Assembly (NCBI GenBank): GCA_023416735.1
Contig: JAEZGX010000020.1
Coordinates: 62,001 to 126,000 of the forward strand
Length of the DNA: 64,000 nt
DNA from: Verrucomicrobiota bacterium
GTDB lineage: Bacteria; Verrucomicrobiota; Verrucomicrobiia; Opitutales; Opitutaceae
Reading direction: 5' to 3'
Part shown: positions 16,861-25,378 of the stretch, piece by piece
How the letters are laid out: every line of letters begins with the position of its first letter
Position numbering within the stretch: the first letter of the stretch is position 1
Made by a program: the position numbers and the translations under genes
Notes under the pieces: model-generated
Told to the model about the DNA's origin: nothing
The model's database searches: none
What the model saw: the letters and a program-made list of their open reading frames with translations, nothing else

Positions 16861-18013
16861 AGACCGAGTGTCCGTTGACCCATGTTTGAGCGGGAGTGAG
16901 ATCGTTGTCCCAGAGCACGAGATCGGCGTCGGCACCGCGTTCGATGCGTCCCTTGCGCTCGAGGCCGAGCAGACGCGCGGGATTGAGCGTGCCCATCGCC
17001 CAGATCTGTTCGGGAGGGAGCGGTAGCCAGCGAAGAAGATTGGTCATGCCGCGATCCATGGTGAGCGCGCTGCCGGAGAGGGAATTTTTCGTCGCGTGAC
17101 GGGCGCCGGTCTCGGGCGATACGCGGATGGGAAAACCCCACGGCGTTTCATAGGTGCCGGGGGCGAGTCCCGCGCCGATGTTGGAATCGGTGATCAAAAT
17201 GACGCCCGCCCAGGTTTTCGCGGCGACGGCCGCGCGGATTGCGGCGGGATGCACGTGCACGCCATCAGCGATGAAATCGACGGTCGCGCGCGGGTCGGCG
17301 AGGATTGCTTCGACCGCGCCGACCGGCCGCACGCCCGGATCGGTTTCGGGCGGCGCGTGAAACACGTCGTAGAAATGAGTGGCGTGACGTGCGCCGGCGT
17401 CGAGCGCCGCGTCGGTTTGTTCGACGGTTGCGCGCGTGTGGGTGAGAAACACCGGGATGTTTCTTTCGCGCAGCCGGCGGATGACAGGGACGATGTCGGG
17501 AGCGTCGGGACTGAGCGACATGACGGCGAGACGACCGCGCGCGGCATCGATGATTTTTTCGAGCAGCGACAAATCGCCGGGGATCGTTGGGCAGGCAGCA
17601 CCGCCGACGGCCATGAAGGGACCCTCGATGTGCAGCCCGGGAATGTTGACCTCGTTGATCGTCGGCAACGCGTCGGCGAGGTCGCGCACGAGAGTGAACC
17701 AGTCGTCCGTGAGCTTGGGGATGAGCGTCGGCAGCACGGTTGTAACGCCGAACTGGCCGAGCGATCGCGCGGCGGTGCGCAGTCCGGCGACACCGCTTTC
17801 GTAAAGGCTGTGTTGAATGCCGTGCGTGTGGACATCGATCAGGCCGGGCGTGAGCAAACGACCCTCGCCCTCGAGCACAGTCGCATTCGCAACCTCGTGA
17901 GACTCTACGCGCCCGAACGCAGCGATGCGTCCATCGCGCACGAGGAGGTCGCCGTTCGAAATTGCTTTTCCAGGTTCAACGATGCGCGCGTGGCGGATGA
18001 GGAAGCAGGACAT
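16841..18013 (-). CDS. N-acetylglucosamine-6-phosphate deacetylase-like amidohydrolase
   Basis: 390 residues, normal for NagA. The amidohydrolase metal site is visible: DVHTHG (His62, His64), HIEGPF (Glu130), THTRAT (His192), ATHFYDVF (His213) and ITDSN (Asp276), plus ADGVHVHP near 250. The classical reaction is deacetylation of GlcNAc-6-phosphate. Here THFYDVF replaces the usual THLFNAM, and the partner NagB-like protein lacks one catalytic residue, so the substrate may be a related N-acetyl sugar or polyol phosphate. Starts 14 bases after the GDSL gene and overlaps the NagB-like gene, so it is part of one operon. Confidence 0.8.
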   Translation of the reverse strand: MSCFLIRHARIVEPGKAISNGDLLVRDGRIAAFGRVESHEVANATVLEGEGRLLTPGLIDVHTHGIQHSLYESGVAGLRTAARSLGQFGVTTVLPTLIPKLTDDWFTLVRDLADALPTINEVNIPGLHIEGPFMAVGGAACPTIPGDLSLLEKIIDAARGRLAVMSLSPDAPDIVPVIRRLRERNIPVFLTHTRATVEQTDAALDAGARHATHFYDVFHAPPETDPGVRPVGAVEAILADPRATVDFIADGVHVHPAAIRAAVAAKTWAGVILITDSNIGAGLAPGTYETPWGFPIRVSPETGARHATKNSLSGSALTMDRGMTNLLRWLPLPPEQIWAMGTLNPARLLGLERKGRIERGADADLVLWDNDLTPAQTWVNGHSVYEKKPS

Positions 18014-18027
18014 GAGGGATGCGACGA

Positions 18028-18792
18028 TCAGGATCCCGACGGTGGAGGAGGCGCGTGGTTTGCCGGGACGGATTCAAGCAGCGCGGTCAACGGTTCGATC
18101 AGCGCACGGGCCCAGATTTGGTAACCGGTCGCGCTCAGGTGAAGCTGATCCGGCATGATGTCCGGACTGATCGAATCGTTCGGTTCGAGAAACAGCGGGC
18201 CGAAGTCGACGAAGCGCACGGAGCGGCCGTCGTCATCGAGGAGACGCAGACCGGCGTTGATCGCGGCGATCTGTTCGCGGATGGCGGCCGTGGCGGGCCC
18301 GCGGGGCAGCACCCCGTGAAGCAGGATCTTCGTGTTCGGCAGACGCGCGCGAACGAGGGACACGATGGCGGTCACGCCGTCGATGATTTCGGGCGTGGTG
18401 TTCGCGGGCGTGAGACTGTTTTCGCCGAGGCCGGGATCGGTGTTGTTGGTGCCGATGAGCAGCACGAGCACGCGCGGTGCGATCCCGTCGAGTTCACCGT
18501 GGGACATCCGCCACAACACCTGTTGCGTGCGGTCGCCGCTGACGCCGAAATTTCCGGCGCCGAGCGGCACGAACCATCGCTCCCATTCGGCGCGGCCGGT
18601 TGTCGTCCACTGCTCGGTCAACGAATCGCCGAAGAACGCGACGTCGATCCCGCCGCGGCGGGCGAGTGCGACGAGGTCGTGATGCCGTTGCAACCAGGCG
18701 GCCTGTTTTTCGGCGTCGTAGTCCGGACGGGTCGAAGCCTCGACCGCGGTGTTGCGGTGAGGCGGATTGTCTGCGGCGGAGGAGAGTATCAT
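18028..18792 (-). CDS. SGNH/GDSL hydrolase (PAF-acetylhydrolase-like)
   Basis: 254 residues from ATG 18792; a longer frame would overlap the aldolase gene. The four SGNH blocks are present: FFGDSLTE (Ser57), NFGVSGDRT, LIGTNNTDP and the C-terminal DQLHLSATGY with the Asp/His pair. No signal peptide, so probably cytoplasmic. The family removes acyl, often acetyl, groups. Between an aldolase and a NagA-like gene it may strip O-acetyl groups from the imported substrate. Confidence 0.8.
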   Translation of the reverse strand: MILSSAADNPPHRNTAVEASTRPDYDAEKQAAWLQRHHDLVALARRGGIDVAFFGDSLTEQWTTTGRAEWERWFVPLGAGNFGVSGDRTQQVLWRMSHGELDGIAPRVLVLLIGTNNTDPGLGENSLTPANTTPEIIDGVTAIVSLVRARLPNTKILLHGVLPRGPATAAIREQIAAINAGLRLLDDDGRSVRFVDFGPLFLEPNDSISPDIMPDQLHLSATGYQIWARALIEPLTALLESVPANHAPPPPSGS

Positions 18793-18829
18793 TGACCGAG
18801 CTGGAGAAACATCCGCCGAGGGGAATGCA

Positions 18830-19663
18830 TCAGGCGGACAGCAGCGCGAACGCTTCGTCCGTCGAGAGGTTGTCATGAACAAGGCCCATCAACGCCTTGG
18901 TGATGGCCGCGGGATTGGCGTGCTGGATGATGTTGCGGCCGTAAACGATGCCGGAAGCTCCCTGCTCGAGCAGATCATGCGTGCGCTGGAGAATTTCGCG
19001 ATCGCCGACCTTGCCGCCACCGCGCACGAGGACAGGAACGCTGCCGGCGGCTTCGATGACTTTGTGGTAACGGCTGACGTCATCGGTCGGATCGGCCTTG
19101 ATGATATGCGCGCCGAGTTCGGCCGCCTGGCGAACGAGCGGGACGATTTTCCGTTCGTCGCCATCGACCATATAGCCACCCGCTTTTTCGTTGGGTTGAA
19201 ACACCAGCGGCTCGACCATCATGGGCATGCCATAGCGTTCGGCGACGGGTTTTAGGCGGAGGATGTTTTGCACGCATTGATCGCCGACCTCCGGCTCGCC
19301 GGGAATCTGGAAGAGATTCACGCACATGCACGCGGCATCGAGGCGTAGCGCCTGTTCGACGGGATCCTCGATCATGCGACTATAGAGGGTGCGCGGGAGT
19401 TGCTTGCCGTAGACGTTGGCAACGTCGAGACGCAGGACGAGCGACGGTTTCTGCCGGCCGGGAATGGATTGCAGGTGATGTGCCTGGCCGACGGTGAGCT
19501 GGATCGCATCGGGTCCGGCGTTGGCGACGGTGCGCACGGCGGCGCCGATGTTTTCGATGCCGGCGAGAAAACCGTGTTCGTTGAAGAAGCCATGGTCGAT
19601 CGCCACATCGAAGCAGCGCTGCGAGCGAGGATTGAACAGCCGGTTGAGACGGAAAGAGAGCAT
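18830..19663 (-). CDS. DhnA-type class I aldolase (DeoC/FbaB/LsrF family)
   Basis: 277 residues. AIDHGF at 21-26 is the family's N-terminal Asp-His-Gly block. The Schiff-base lysine is most likely Lys189 in HIIKADPTDD, and the phosphate-binding end is VLVRGGGKVGDREIL with GIVYGRNIIQH. Members cleave or form C-C bonds in phosphorylated ketoses (fructose-1,6-bisphosphate, AI-2 phosphate). Within this operon it would split a ketose phosphate made by the kinase and deaminase. Spaced 27 and 37 bases from its neighbours. Confidence 0.85.
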   Translation of the reverse strand: MLSFRLNRLFNPRSQRCFDVAIDHGFFNEHGFLAGIENIGAAVRTVANAGPDAIQLTVGQAHHLQSIPGRQKPSLVLRLDVANVYGKQLPRTLYSRMIEDPVEQALRLDAACMCVNLFQIPGEPEVGDQCVQNILRLKPVAERYGMPMMVEPLVFQPNEKAGGYMVDGDERKIVPLVRQAAELGAHIIKADPTDDVSRYHKVIEAAGSVPVLVRGGGKVGDREILQRTHDLLEQGASGIVYGRNIIQHANPAAITKALMGLVHDNLSTDEAFALLSA

Positions 19664-19690
19664 GATTTTAAGAGCGCGTAAGAGTAGGGA

Positions 19691-21079
19691 TCAGGAGTAA
19701 CCGAGTTCGCGGGCGGTTTCGCCGATGGCCTCGTCGATCAGATCGAGACCTTTGAGGAGCGTCTCTTCATCCATGACGATCGGCGGACTCATGCGCAGGA
19801 TGTGACCGGCGGGAATCCAGGCCAGGCCCTTACGAAAAGCCTTTTGATAAACGAGTGTTCCGGCCTGATCGAACGGCTCCTTGGTGGTGCGATCCTTGAC
19901 GAGTTCGATGCCCATGAGGCAGCCCTTGGCCCGGACGTCGCCGATGATCTTGTGCTGCTCTTTCATGCGCCGCATCCGTTGGAGAGCGACCTCGCCGAGA
20001 TGCGTGGCATGCTCGAGGAGATTTTCCTCCTCGATGACTTGCGTGGAGATGAGCGCGGCGGCGCACGCCATCGGATTGCCGCCATAGCTACTGGAGGCGG
20101 AGATGCTCTCGAAACTTTCCTTGAATTGCTCGCGCACGGCGACGCAGGTAACGGGGAAGCCGTTGCCGAAGCCCTTGCCCATGGTGACCACATCCGGGAG
20201 CACGCCCCAATGCTCCATGGCGAGCCACTTGCCGGTGCGGCCCCAACTCGTCAGCACCTCGTCGGCCATGAGCAGAATTTTTCGGTCGTCGCAGAACTTG
20301 CGCAGCTTCGGGAAAAAGTCATCGGGCGGCATGACGGAGCCGCCCCAGCCTTGAATCGGTTCCAACACAAAACCGGCGACCGCGCCGATGGTGGCTTTGT
20401 CGAGGTATTCGCCGTAGAACTTGATGTAGCTGTCGGTGTCGATCGTGCCGTCGGACTTCGTCCATACCGGACGATACAGGTCGGGCCGCGGGACCATGTG
20501 AGCGCCGGGAGCGCGCACCGTGCCGTAGACATGCGAGCGAATGTGACCGAGCGAAACGGCGCCGTAGGTCTTGCCGTGGAAATCGTGAAAACAGCTCACG
20601 GTCTCGTGTTTTCCGGTGGCGGCGCGGAGGACCCGGATGCCGGCTTCGACTGCGGCGGTGCCGCAATCATAGAGCTGAAAGCCATTGAGATCGCCGGGCA
20701 ACACGCTCGCGAGTTTCTCCATCAGCTGCGTCTTGATCGGCGTCGTGAAGTCGTGTGCGTTCATCAACTGCGAAGCGGCGCGCGCGATGCCCTCGGTGAT
20801 CTTCGGATGGCAGTGGCCGAGCGTCGTAACGTAGATGCCGGAGGAGAAATCGATGTATTCGTTGCCGTCGACGTCGCGCAACACGCAGCCGCGACCGGAC
20901 TCGAACGAAACGGGGAAGAGTTTCACCTGAGAGCTCAGGCCTTTGAAGTGCTTCGTGCAACGATCGTGCCAGTGTTTGGACTGCGGGCCGGGCGGCCGCA
21001 CGGCCAGATGCGGGACGCGCGCGAGATCGACGCGGCCCCATTGCAGGGTGGAAAAATTTTCGGAAAGGGCAGTGCTCAT
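19691..21079 (-). CDS. Class III PLP-dependent aminotransferase
   Basis: 462 residues. Class III landmarks: DVDGNEYIDFSSGIYVTTLGHCHP, ADEVLTSWGRTGKW with the PLP-ring Asp273, and the internal-aldimine Lys302 in TMGKGFGNGFPV. An unusual stretch YDCGTAAVEAGIRVLRAATG contacts the cofactor phosphate. Such enzymes are omega- or 4-aminobutyrate-type transaminases and also act on amino sugars or amino polyols. It overlaps the DeoR gene by 4 bases (ATGA), so the two are translationally coupled. In this operon it could move an amino group from an amino-sugar-derived aldehyde or ketone. Confidence 0.85.
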   Translation of the reverse strand: MSTALSENFSTLQWGRVDLARVPHLAVRPPGPQSKHWHDRCTKHFKGLSSQVKLFPVSFESGRGCVLRDVDGNEYIDFSSGIYVTTLGHCHPKITEGIARAASQLMNAHDFTTPIKTQLMEKLASVLPGDLNGFQLYDCGTAAVEAGIRVLRAATGKHETVSCFHDFHGKTYGAVSLGHIRSHVYGTVRAPGAHMVPRPDLYRPVWTKSDGTIDTDSYIKFYGEYLDKATIGAVAGFVLEPIQGWGGSVMPPDDFFPKLRKFCDDRKILLMADEVLTSWGRTGKWLAMEHWGVLPDVVTMGKGFGNGFPVTCVAVREQFKESFESISASSSYGGNPMACAAALISTQVIEEENLLEHATHLGEVALQRMRRMKEQHKIIGDVRAKGCLMGIELVKDRTTKEPFDQAGTLVYQKAFRKGLAWIPAGHILRMSPPIVMDEETLLKGLDLIDEAIGETARELGYS

Positions 21080-21867
21080 TGGGTAAAAGATTTGGCGCTT
21101 ACGGTGATCACCTTCGGCCCCAGCCGGGCGAACCGCTTGACGACAGCGGCAGGCGCGCCGGTGTCGGTGATGAAAAGGTCGACGTCGCTGAGTGACCCGG
21201 AGCGGGCGAGCGCGGTCGTGCCGATTTTAGTGTGGTCGGCGAGCACGCACGTGCGGGCGGCGACCCGGCGCATCAATTTGTCGACTCGCGCGAGCCGAAG
21301 ATCGGAATTGTAGATGGAGCCATCGAGTCCGATGGCGTCGGCTCCCTGGAACGTGAGGTCGGCGGCAAACGTTTCGAGACAGTGCTCGGTGAGCGGACCG
21401 GTGAGATCGGGGCTGCCGCGGCGAATGACTCCACCCAAGAGGATGACTTCGACTCCGGGGGAGTGTTGCAATTCCGACGCGACGGCGAGGCTGGGGGTGA
21501 TGACCATCAAGTCCTGCCCATCTTTCAGCAGCGTGGCCAACTCGAGGGTGGTCGTGCCGGTGTCGAGAATCAGCCGCTGGCCGGGTTGAACGAGTTTGCG
21601 GGCCTCGGCGGCGATTGCGCTTTTGGCCGCGCGGTTGATGTTGCGGCGCTCGCGATAATCGAACTCGAGCATCATCCGCTCGGTGAGCATCGCGCCACCA
21701 TGCGTGCGCTGGATGTGAGTCTTGGCTTCGAGCGCGGCGAGGTCGCGCCGGATAGTCATTTCGCTCACGCCAAACTCCTTCGCGAGCTCGGAGATCGATA
21801 CGCCGGACTGCCCGGCGAAACGTTCGCGGATGGTGGCTTGGCGGGCGGCGGACGGGAGTTTCTTCAT
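21076..21867 (-). CDS. DeoR-family transcriptional regulator
   Basis: 263 residues. The N-terminal HTH, ISELAKEFGVSEMTIRRDLAAL, is the DeoR signature. The C-terminal DeoRC sugar-phosphate sensor shows LILDTGTTTLELATLL, VEVILLGGVIRRGSPDLTGP and AADLTFQGADAIGLDGSI. First gene of the seven-gene operon. Regulators of this family usually repress until a phosphorylated intermediate of the pathway appears. AgaR of the N-acetylgalactosamine system is a member, so its pairing with NagA/NagB-like genes is fitting. The divergent gap to 21968 holds GAACAT repeats that may be its site. Confidence 0.9.
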   Translation of the reverse strand: MKKLPSAARQATIRERFAGQSGVSISELAKEFGVSEMTIRRDLAALEAKTHIQRTHGGAMLTERMMLEFDYRERRNINRAAKSAIAAEARKLVQPGQRLILDTGTTTLELATLLKDGQDLMVITPSLAVASELQHSPGVEVILLGGVIRRGSPDLTGPLTEHCLETFAADLTFQGADAIGLDGSIYNSDLRLARVDKLMRRVAARTCVLADHTKIGTTALARSGSLSDVDLFITDTGAPAAVVKRFARLGPKVITVSAKSFTQ

Positions 21868-21911
21868 CCGCGGGCGACGTTCGTGAAATGTTAGGATGTG
21901 TCAAGATATGC

Positions 21912-21940
21912 GATAAACGAACATAAAAGAACATTTACAT
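21912..21940. promoter_or_regulatory. GAACAT direct repeats, candidate DeoR-family operator
   Basis: GAACAT occurs at 21919-21924 and 21929-21934, exactly 10 bp apart, in an AT-rich patch of the 100-base divergent gap between the regulator and the ceramidase-like gene. CGAACAT resembles a half-site of GlpR-type (DeoR family) operators. No mutational or comparative support is available. Confidence 0.4.
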
Positions 21941-21967
21941 GGGCCTCCCCGGACTCACGCTGGTGCG

Positions 21968-23299
21968 ATGCTTTTTCCGACTGCCGGACTGCTTCGCGCT
22001 GGCGCGGCGACCGTGGATGTGACGCCGCGCGGCTCGACGTTTCTCTTCGGCTATCCTCACGTGCCGCGCATGAGCACGGGTGTTCACGATCCCTTGGAAT
22101 GCGCCGCGCTTTTCCTCGAAAGCGGGAGTTCGCGTCTGCTGTTTCTCGCGAACGACGTGATCTTCGTGTCGAAGTCGCACACTGGCGAGATTCGGCGGCG
22201 GATCTTTGAGCGCACTGGAATTCCCGAGGAAGCGATCATGGTGACGGCGACGCATACGCATTCGGGTCCGCCGATGATCGATTACGTGAGCAACGCCGCC
22301 GACCCGGTGGTGCCGCCGGCCGACGCGACGTATCTCGAATTTTTTATCGAACGAGTGGTGTCCGCGGCCGAGGAGGCGGTGCGAACTGCGGTGGTGGCCG
22401 AAATCGGATCTGCTCTGGCGCGAGCCGACGGCATCGGCACGAACCGCCATGATCCGGCCGGACCGGCCGATTTGGATGTTCCGGTTTTCGTGGTGCGGTC
22501 GGCCGAGACGAAGCAGCCCCTCGCGTGCATGCTGGTTTGCGCGATGCACCCGACGGTGCTGCACGAGGACTCGACCTTGTTCAGCGCGGATTTCCCGTAT
22601 TTTTCGCGCGGATACCTGCGGCAGAAGCCCGGGTGGGAGTCGTGCGCGGTGTTGTTTCACCAAGGTGCCTCGGGCAATCAAAGTCCGCGCCACGTGACAC
22701 GCGCCAACACGTTTGCCGAGGCGCAGCGGCTCGGCGAAATTCTGGGCCGGTCGGTTGCGGCGGCGGTGGCGACGGTGGCGTATGAAACGGAGATCTCGCT
22801 GGGCGTTCGCCGTGCGATGATCGACCTGACCGTCCGGGAGTTTCCCTCGCCGGAGTTGGCGGACCGGCAAGTGCTCGCGGCGCGCAGGCGTTTCGCGCAG
22901 TTGAAGAACGAGGGGGCAAGTCGGCAGGCCGTGAGGACCGCGGAATGCGATTTGTTTGGTGCGCAGGAGACCGCGGAGCTGGCGCGAGCGGCGGAGGACG
23001 GCCGACTCTCGACCGCGATCGCAGCGTGTCTTCCGGCTGAAATTCAGGCGATGACGATTGGACCGTGGACGTTCGTAGGCTGGCCGGGCGAGTTCTTCGT
23101 CGAGTATGCGCTGGAGCTGCGCCGGCGCGCTCCCGGCACGTTCGTCGTGACGATGGCGAATGGCGAACTGCAGGGTTATATCGTGACCGAAGAAGCCGCG
23201 GCGCGGTCCGTCTACGAGGCGTCGAACGCGGTGTTCTCCGCTGCGAACGGACGACGTTTCGTGGAGGCGACGCTCGCGCTGTTGGCTCGCGGAGAATAG
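21968..23299 (+). CDS. Neutral/alkaline ceramidase-like hydrolase
   Basis: 443 residues without a clear signal peptide. It matches the N-terminal catalytic domain of the neutral/non-lysosomal ceramidase family: AGAATVDVTPRG, LFLANDVIF and the zinc motif ATHTHSGP (His96, His98). Further on, FSADFPYFSRG and FHQGASGNQSP carry the other active-site residues (QGxxGNxxP-like). Full ceramidases also have a C-terminal Ig-like domain, absent here, so this is the short form common in sugar-catabolic loci. The family cleaves amide bonds. Next to an FGGY kinase and opposite a NagA operon, an amide- or ester-linked sugar derivative is more likely than ceramide. Confidence 0.8.
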   Translation: MLFPTAGLLRAGAATVDVTPRGSTFLFGYPHVPRMSTGVHDPLECAALFLESGSSRLLFLANDVIFVSKSHTGEIRRRIFERTGIPEEAIMVTATHTHSGPPMIDYVSNAADPVVPPADATYLEFFIERVVSAAEEAVRTAVVAEIGSALARADGIGTNRHDPAGPADLDVPVFVVRSAETKQPLACMLVCAMHPTVLHEDSTLFSADFPYFSRGYLRQKPGWESCAVLFHQGASGNQSPRHVTRANTFAEAQRLGEILGRSVAAAVATVAYETEISLGVRRAMIDLTVREFPSPELADRQVLAARRRFAQLKNEGASRQAVRTAECDLFGAQETAELARAAEDGRLSTAIAACLPAEIQAMTIGPWTFVGWPGEFFVEYALELRRRAPGTFVVTMANGELQGYIVTEEAAARSVYEASNAVFSAANGRRFVEATLALLARGE

Positions 23300-23311
23300 T
23301 TTTGTTCTCCC

Positions 23312-24670
23312 ATGTCTCTGCTTCTGGGTATCGATTTCGGCACGTCGTATTTCAAAGTCGGGCTCTTTGACGCGGCGGGCGTGCTCAAGGGCCTGGGTCG
23401 CGTTCCGGTCGAGACAGACGTGCTGGCGCCGGGCTGGTGCGAAGTGCCCGTGCCGCGGTTTTGGGCTTTGCTACGGCGAGGGCTCTCGGAGGCGCTGGCG
23501 GAGGCGGGTGCCACGGTGGGCGAGATTGCGGCGGTCTCGTATGCTGCGCAGGCGAACAGCTTCGTTTGCCTCGATGCAGCTGCGGAGCCGCTGACGCCGC
23601 TGATCCTGTGGACGGACAAGCGCGCAGAGCCGATCACGTCGGACCTGGATCGATTTTCGCGGAATGACGCGTTTGCGCGCACTGTGGGCTTTCACGGTTG
23701 GTCGAGCGGTTTTGCGGTGGCGAAGTGGCGCTGGTTGCAGGACAACCAACCCGAGGTATGGGCGCGGGCGCGTCATGTGATGACGTTGTCCGACTACTTC
23801 ACGTTCGCGCTGACGGGAGAGCGTATCGCAGACGCGAGCGCGGCGGCGTTTTTGGGATTATATGATCTCTCGCGGCGGGCGTGGTGGCCAGAGGCGTTGG
23901 CGGAGTGTCGCATGGAAGCGACGCGATTGGCGACTCCGGTGCGGCCCGGGTCGGTCGTCGGCTGCACCGTGGAAGCGGCCGGGGAAAAGCTGGGTCTGCC
24001 GGCCGGGGTGCCGTTTGCGGTGGGCGGACTGGATCATCATGTGGCGGCGCTGGGGTCGGGTTTGGGAATGTTTGCGGACGTGAGCATCTCGACGGGCACG
24101 GTGCTGGCGGCGATGACATTGGTGCCGGCGTTCGAACCGCGGCCGGATTGTTATCACGGACCGCATTTCGACGATGCGCAATTTTATCGACTGGCTTTCA
24201 ATCCGGCGGGCGCGGGACAGTTGGAAGTTTATCGGCGGCGATTTGCGCCGGAGTCGACGCTGGAACAACTCCTTGCCCAGGCGGCCACGGTTGCCGCGGC
24301 GAGTCCGATGCCGAAAGATCCCGCCGCGAGCCCGAGCGCGGCGATGCGCCACCTGCTCGAGAAAATCGCCGCAGCGCAGCGTTCTCTCGTCGGACAAGTG
24401 ACCGGTGTCGCCGGTGTGTCGCGGATCGTGGCGACGGGTGGTGGGGCGCGCAGTCCGCTCTGGCTGCAGATCAAGGCGGATATGTTCAACGTGCCGGTGG
24501 TGACGCCTTCGTTTCCCGAGCGCGCGTCGCTCGGCGCGGCGATGCTTGCGAGCGTCGCTGCGCGGTGGTGCAGCGATCCGGCTCAAGCGATGGCGATGAT
24601 GCAGACGCCGGGACGTGTTTTCAGGCCGAACCCCGCGGCGGTGGAGCGTTACCGAAACTGGACGCCGTGA
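23312..24670 (+). CDS. FGGY-family carbohydrate kinase
   Basis: 452 residues. The N-terminal phosphate-binding loop is GIDFGTSYFKVGLFD (residues 6-20). The second ATPase half has AVGGLDHHVAALGSGLGMFADVSISTGT and the C-terminal ATGGGARSPLWLQIKADMF, typical of xylulokinase/rhamnulokinase-like enzymes. The likely catalytic Asp lies in GGLDHH. Starts 12 bases after the ceramidase-like gene, same transcript. It would phosphorylate a keto- or amino-polyol using ATP. The last 81 codons, with the stop and downstream DNA, are duplicated at 42654. Confidence 0.9.
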   Translation: MSLLLGIDFGTSYFKVGLFDAAGVLKGLGRVPVETDVLAPGWCEVPVPRFWALLRRGLSEALAEAGATVGEIAAVSYAAQANSFVCLDAAAEPLTPLILWTDKRAEPITSDLDRFSRNDAFARTVGFHGWSSGFAVAKWRWLQDNQPEVWARARHVMTLSDYFTFALTGERIADASAAAFLGLYDLSRRAWWPEALAECRMEATRLATPVRPGSVVGCTVEAAGEKLGLPAGVPFAVGGLDHHVAALGSGLGMFADVSISTGTVLAAMTLVPAFEPRPDCYHGPHFDDAQFYRLAFNPAGAGQLEVYRRRFAPESTLEQLLAQAATVAAASPMPKDPAASPSAAMRHLLEKIAAAQRSLVGQVTGVAGVSRIVATGGGARSPLWLQIKADMFNVPVVTPSFPERASLGAAMLASVAARWCSDPAQAMAMMQTPGRVFRPNPAAVERYRNWTP

Positions 24671-24833
24671 CCTGTTTGCGGGAGGCGATGGCCGGTGCGG
24701 TTCAGCCGCTCCGATGCGAGATAGCCGTGGCTCACCATCTGCAGCATCAGTTTCGAGAGCCGCGGAGCGAAGCCGCCTTCCTCGAAGGTGTAATGCGTGA
24801 TCGCGGGGCTCACGAATTGGAACGGCGGGTCGT
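24428..24833. repeat. Segmental duplication, copy A (kinase 3' end plus regulator 3' end)
   Basis: 406 bases align to 42654-43109 with 14 mismatches by hand count (about 96.5% identity) and one gap: copy A lacks 50 bases, between 24708 and 24709, that copy B has. Here the kinase is intact and the regulator is reduced to a fragment. Homology stops just after GCGGGTCGT. Confidence 0.9.
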
Positions 24834-24837
24834 TCGC
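24709..24837 (-). pseudogene. Fragment of a GntR/LacI-type regulator C-terminus
   Basis: On the minus strand this reads FQFVSPAITHYTFEEGGF and on through HGYLASE, identical for 38 residues to the intact regulator at 42928-44031 (one Pro/Leu difference just before). The 50-base deletion removes the true C-terminus (PTVIF to the stop) and changes the frame. Everything N-terminal of FQF is missing. Non-functional. Confidence 0.85.
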
Positions 24838-24973
24838 GCGCTTTGGGCCCAAATCCACCGCACCGTTTGGTTCGCCGTCGGGTCGACGGCTCCAGTCGTT
24901 TTATGTTTCACACCATCAACGACGCCCAACGGTGCGCTCTTTGGCGATCACGCCGTCAACTGCATGGCCCCGG

Positions 24974-25290
24974 CTAAGTTTTTCTGATCTCGTCCTCCGC
25001 ACTAGCGACGGTGTGTCCCTTGCGCACGGCCTGTCCGAAGGTGGCGGAATACTCGAAAGCGAAGCCCCGACTGATGATACCTTTCCGGCGGCGCATCCAA
25101 GCGTCGGCGTTTTTTCCGGTGCCGCGGTGGCCCTCGTCTACGAGCACGACTGACCGCGTAGACCATCACCTTCGCGGTAATCAGGGTGTGAACCAACTCT
25201 CCCCACTCGTGAGCGCGTATTTCGCCAGCAAAGTAATCGAAAGCCTCCTTGATGCGGATCGACGAGGCGACTCGGCTCGACCTGCGCGAG
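24974..25290 (-). pseudogene. Remnant of a DEAD/DEAH helicase (type III restriction-like)
   Basis: The minus strand, 25145 down to the stop at 24974-24976, reads VVLVDEGHRGTGKNADAW, then FAFEYSATFGQAVRKGHT. This has helicase motif II (DEGH) and motif III (YSAT) in the spacing of type III restriction-type helicases. Before it, in another frame (25285-25165), IKEAFDYFAGEIRAHEWG and LVHTLITAKVMVYAV look like more N-terminal sequence of the same protein; a deletion or frameshift joins them. The motor's ATP-binding and C-terminal halves are absent. Family call is by eye. The stretch 24838-24973 shows nothing recognisable. Confidence 0.5.
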
Positions 25291-25340
25291 TTACATAGTA
25301 GAAACGGCTATTTTGAAGCCCATCGTTTGAGAGGAAGAAC

Positions 25341-25361
25341 GCAGTGCGACATGCGCACTGC
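25341..25361 (-). terminator. Hairpin terminator of the 25379-27349 gene
   Basis: Perfect 8-bp stem GCAGTGCG/CGCACTGC with a 5-base loop, 17 bases past the stop. On the minus strand it is followed by the pyrimidine-rich GTTCTTCCTCTC. Confidence 0.6.
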
Positions 25362-25378
25362 CTAGCTGGGGGGCTCGT

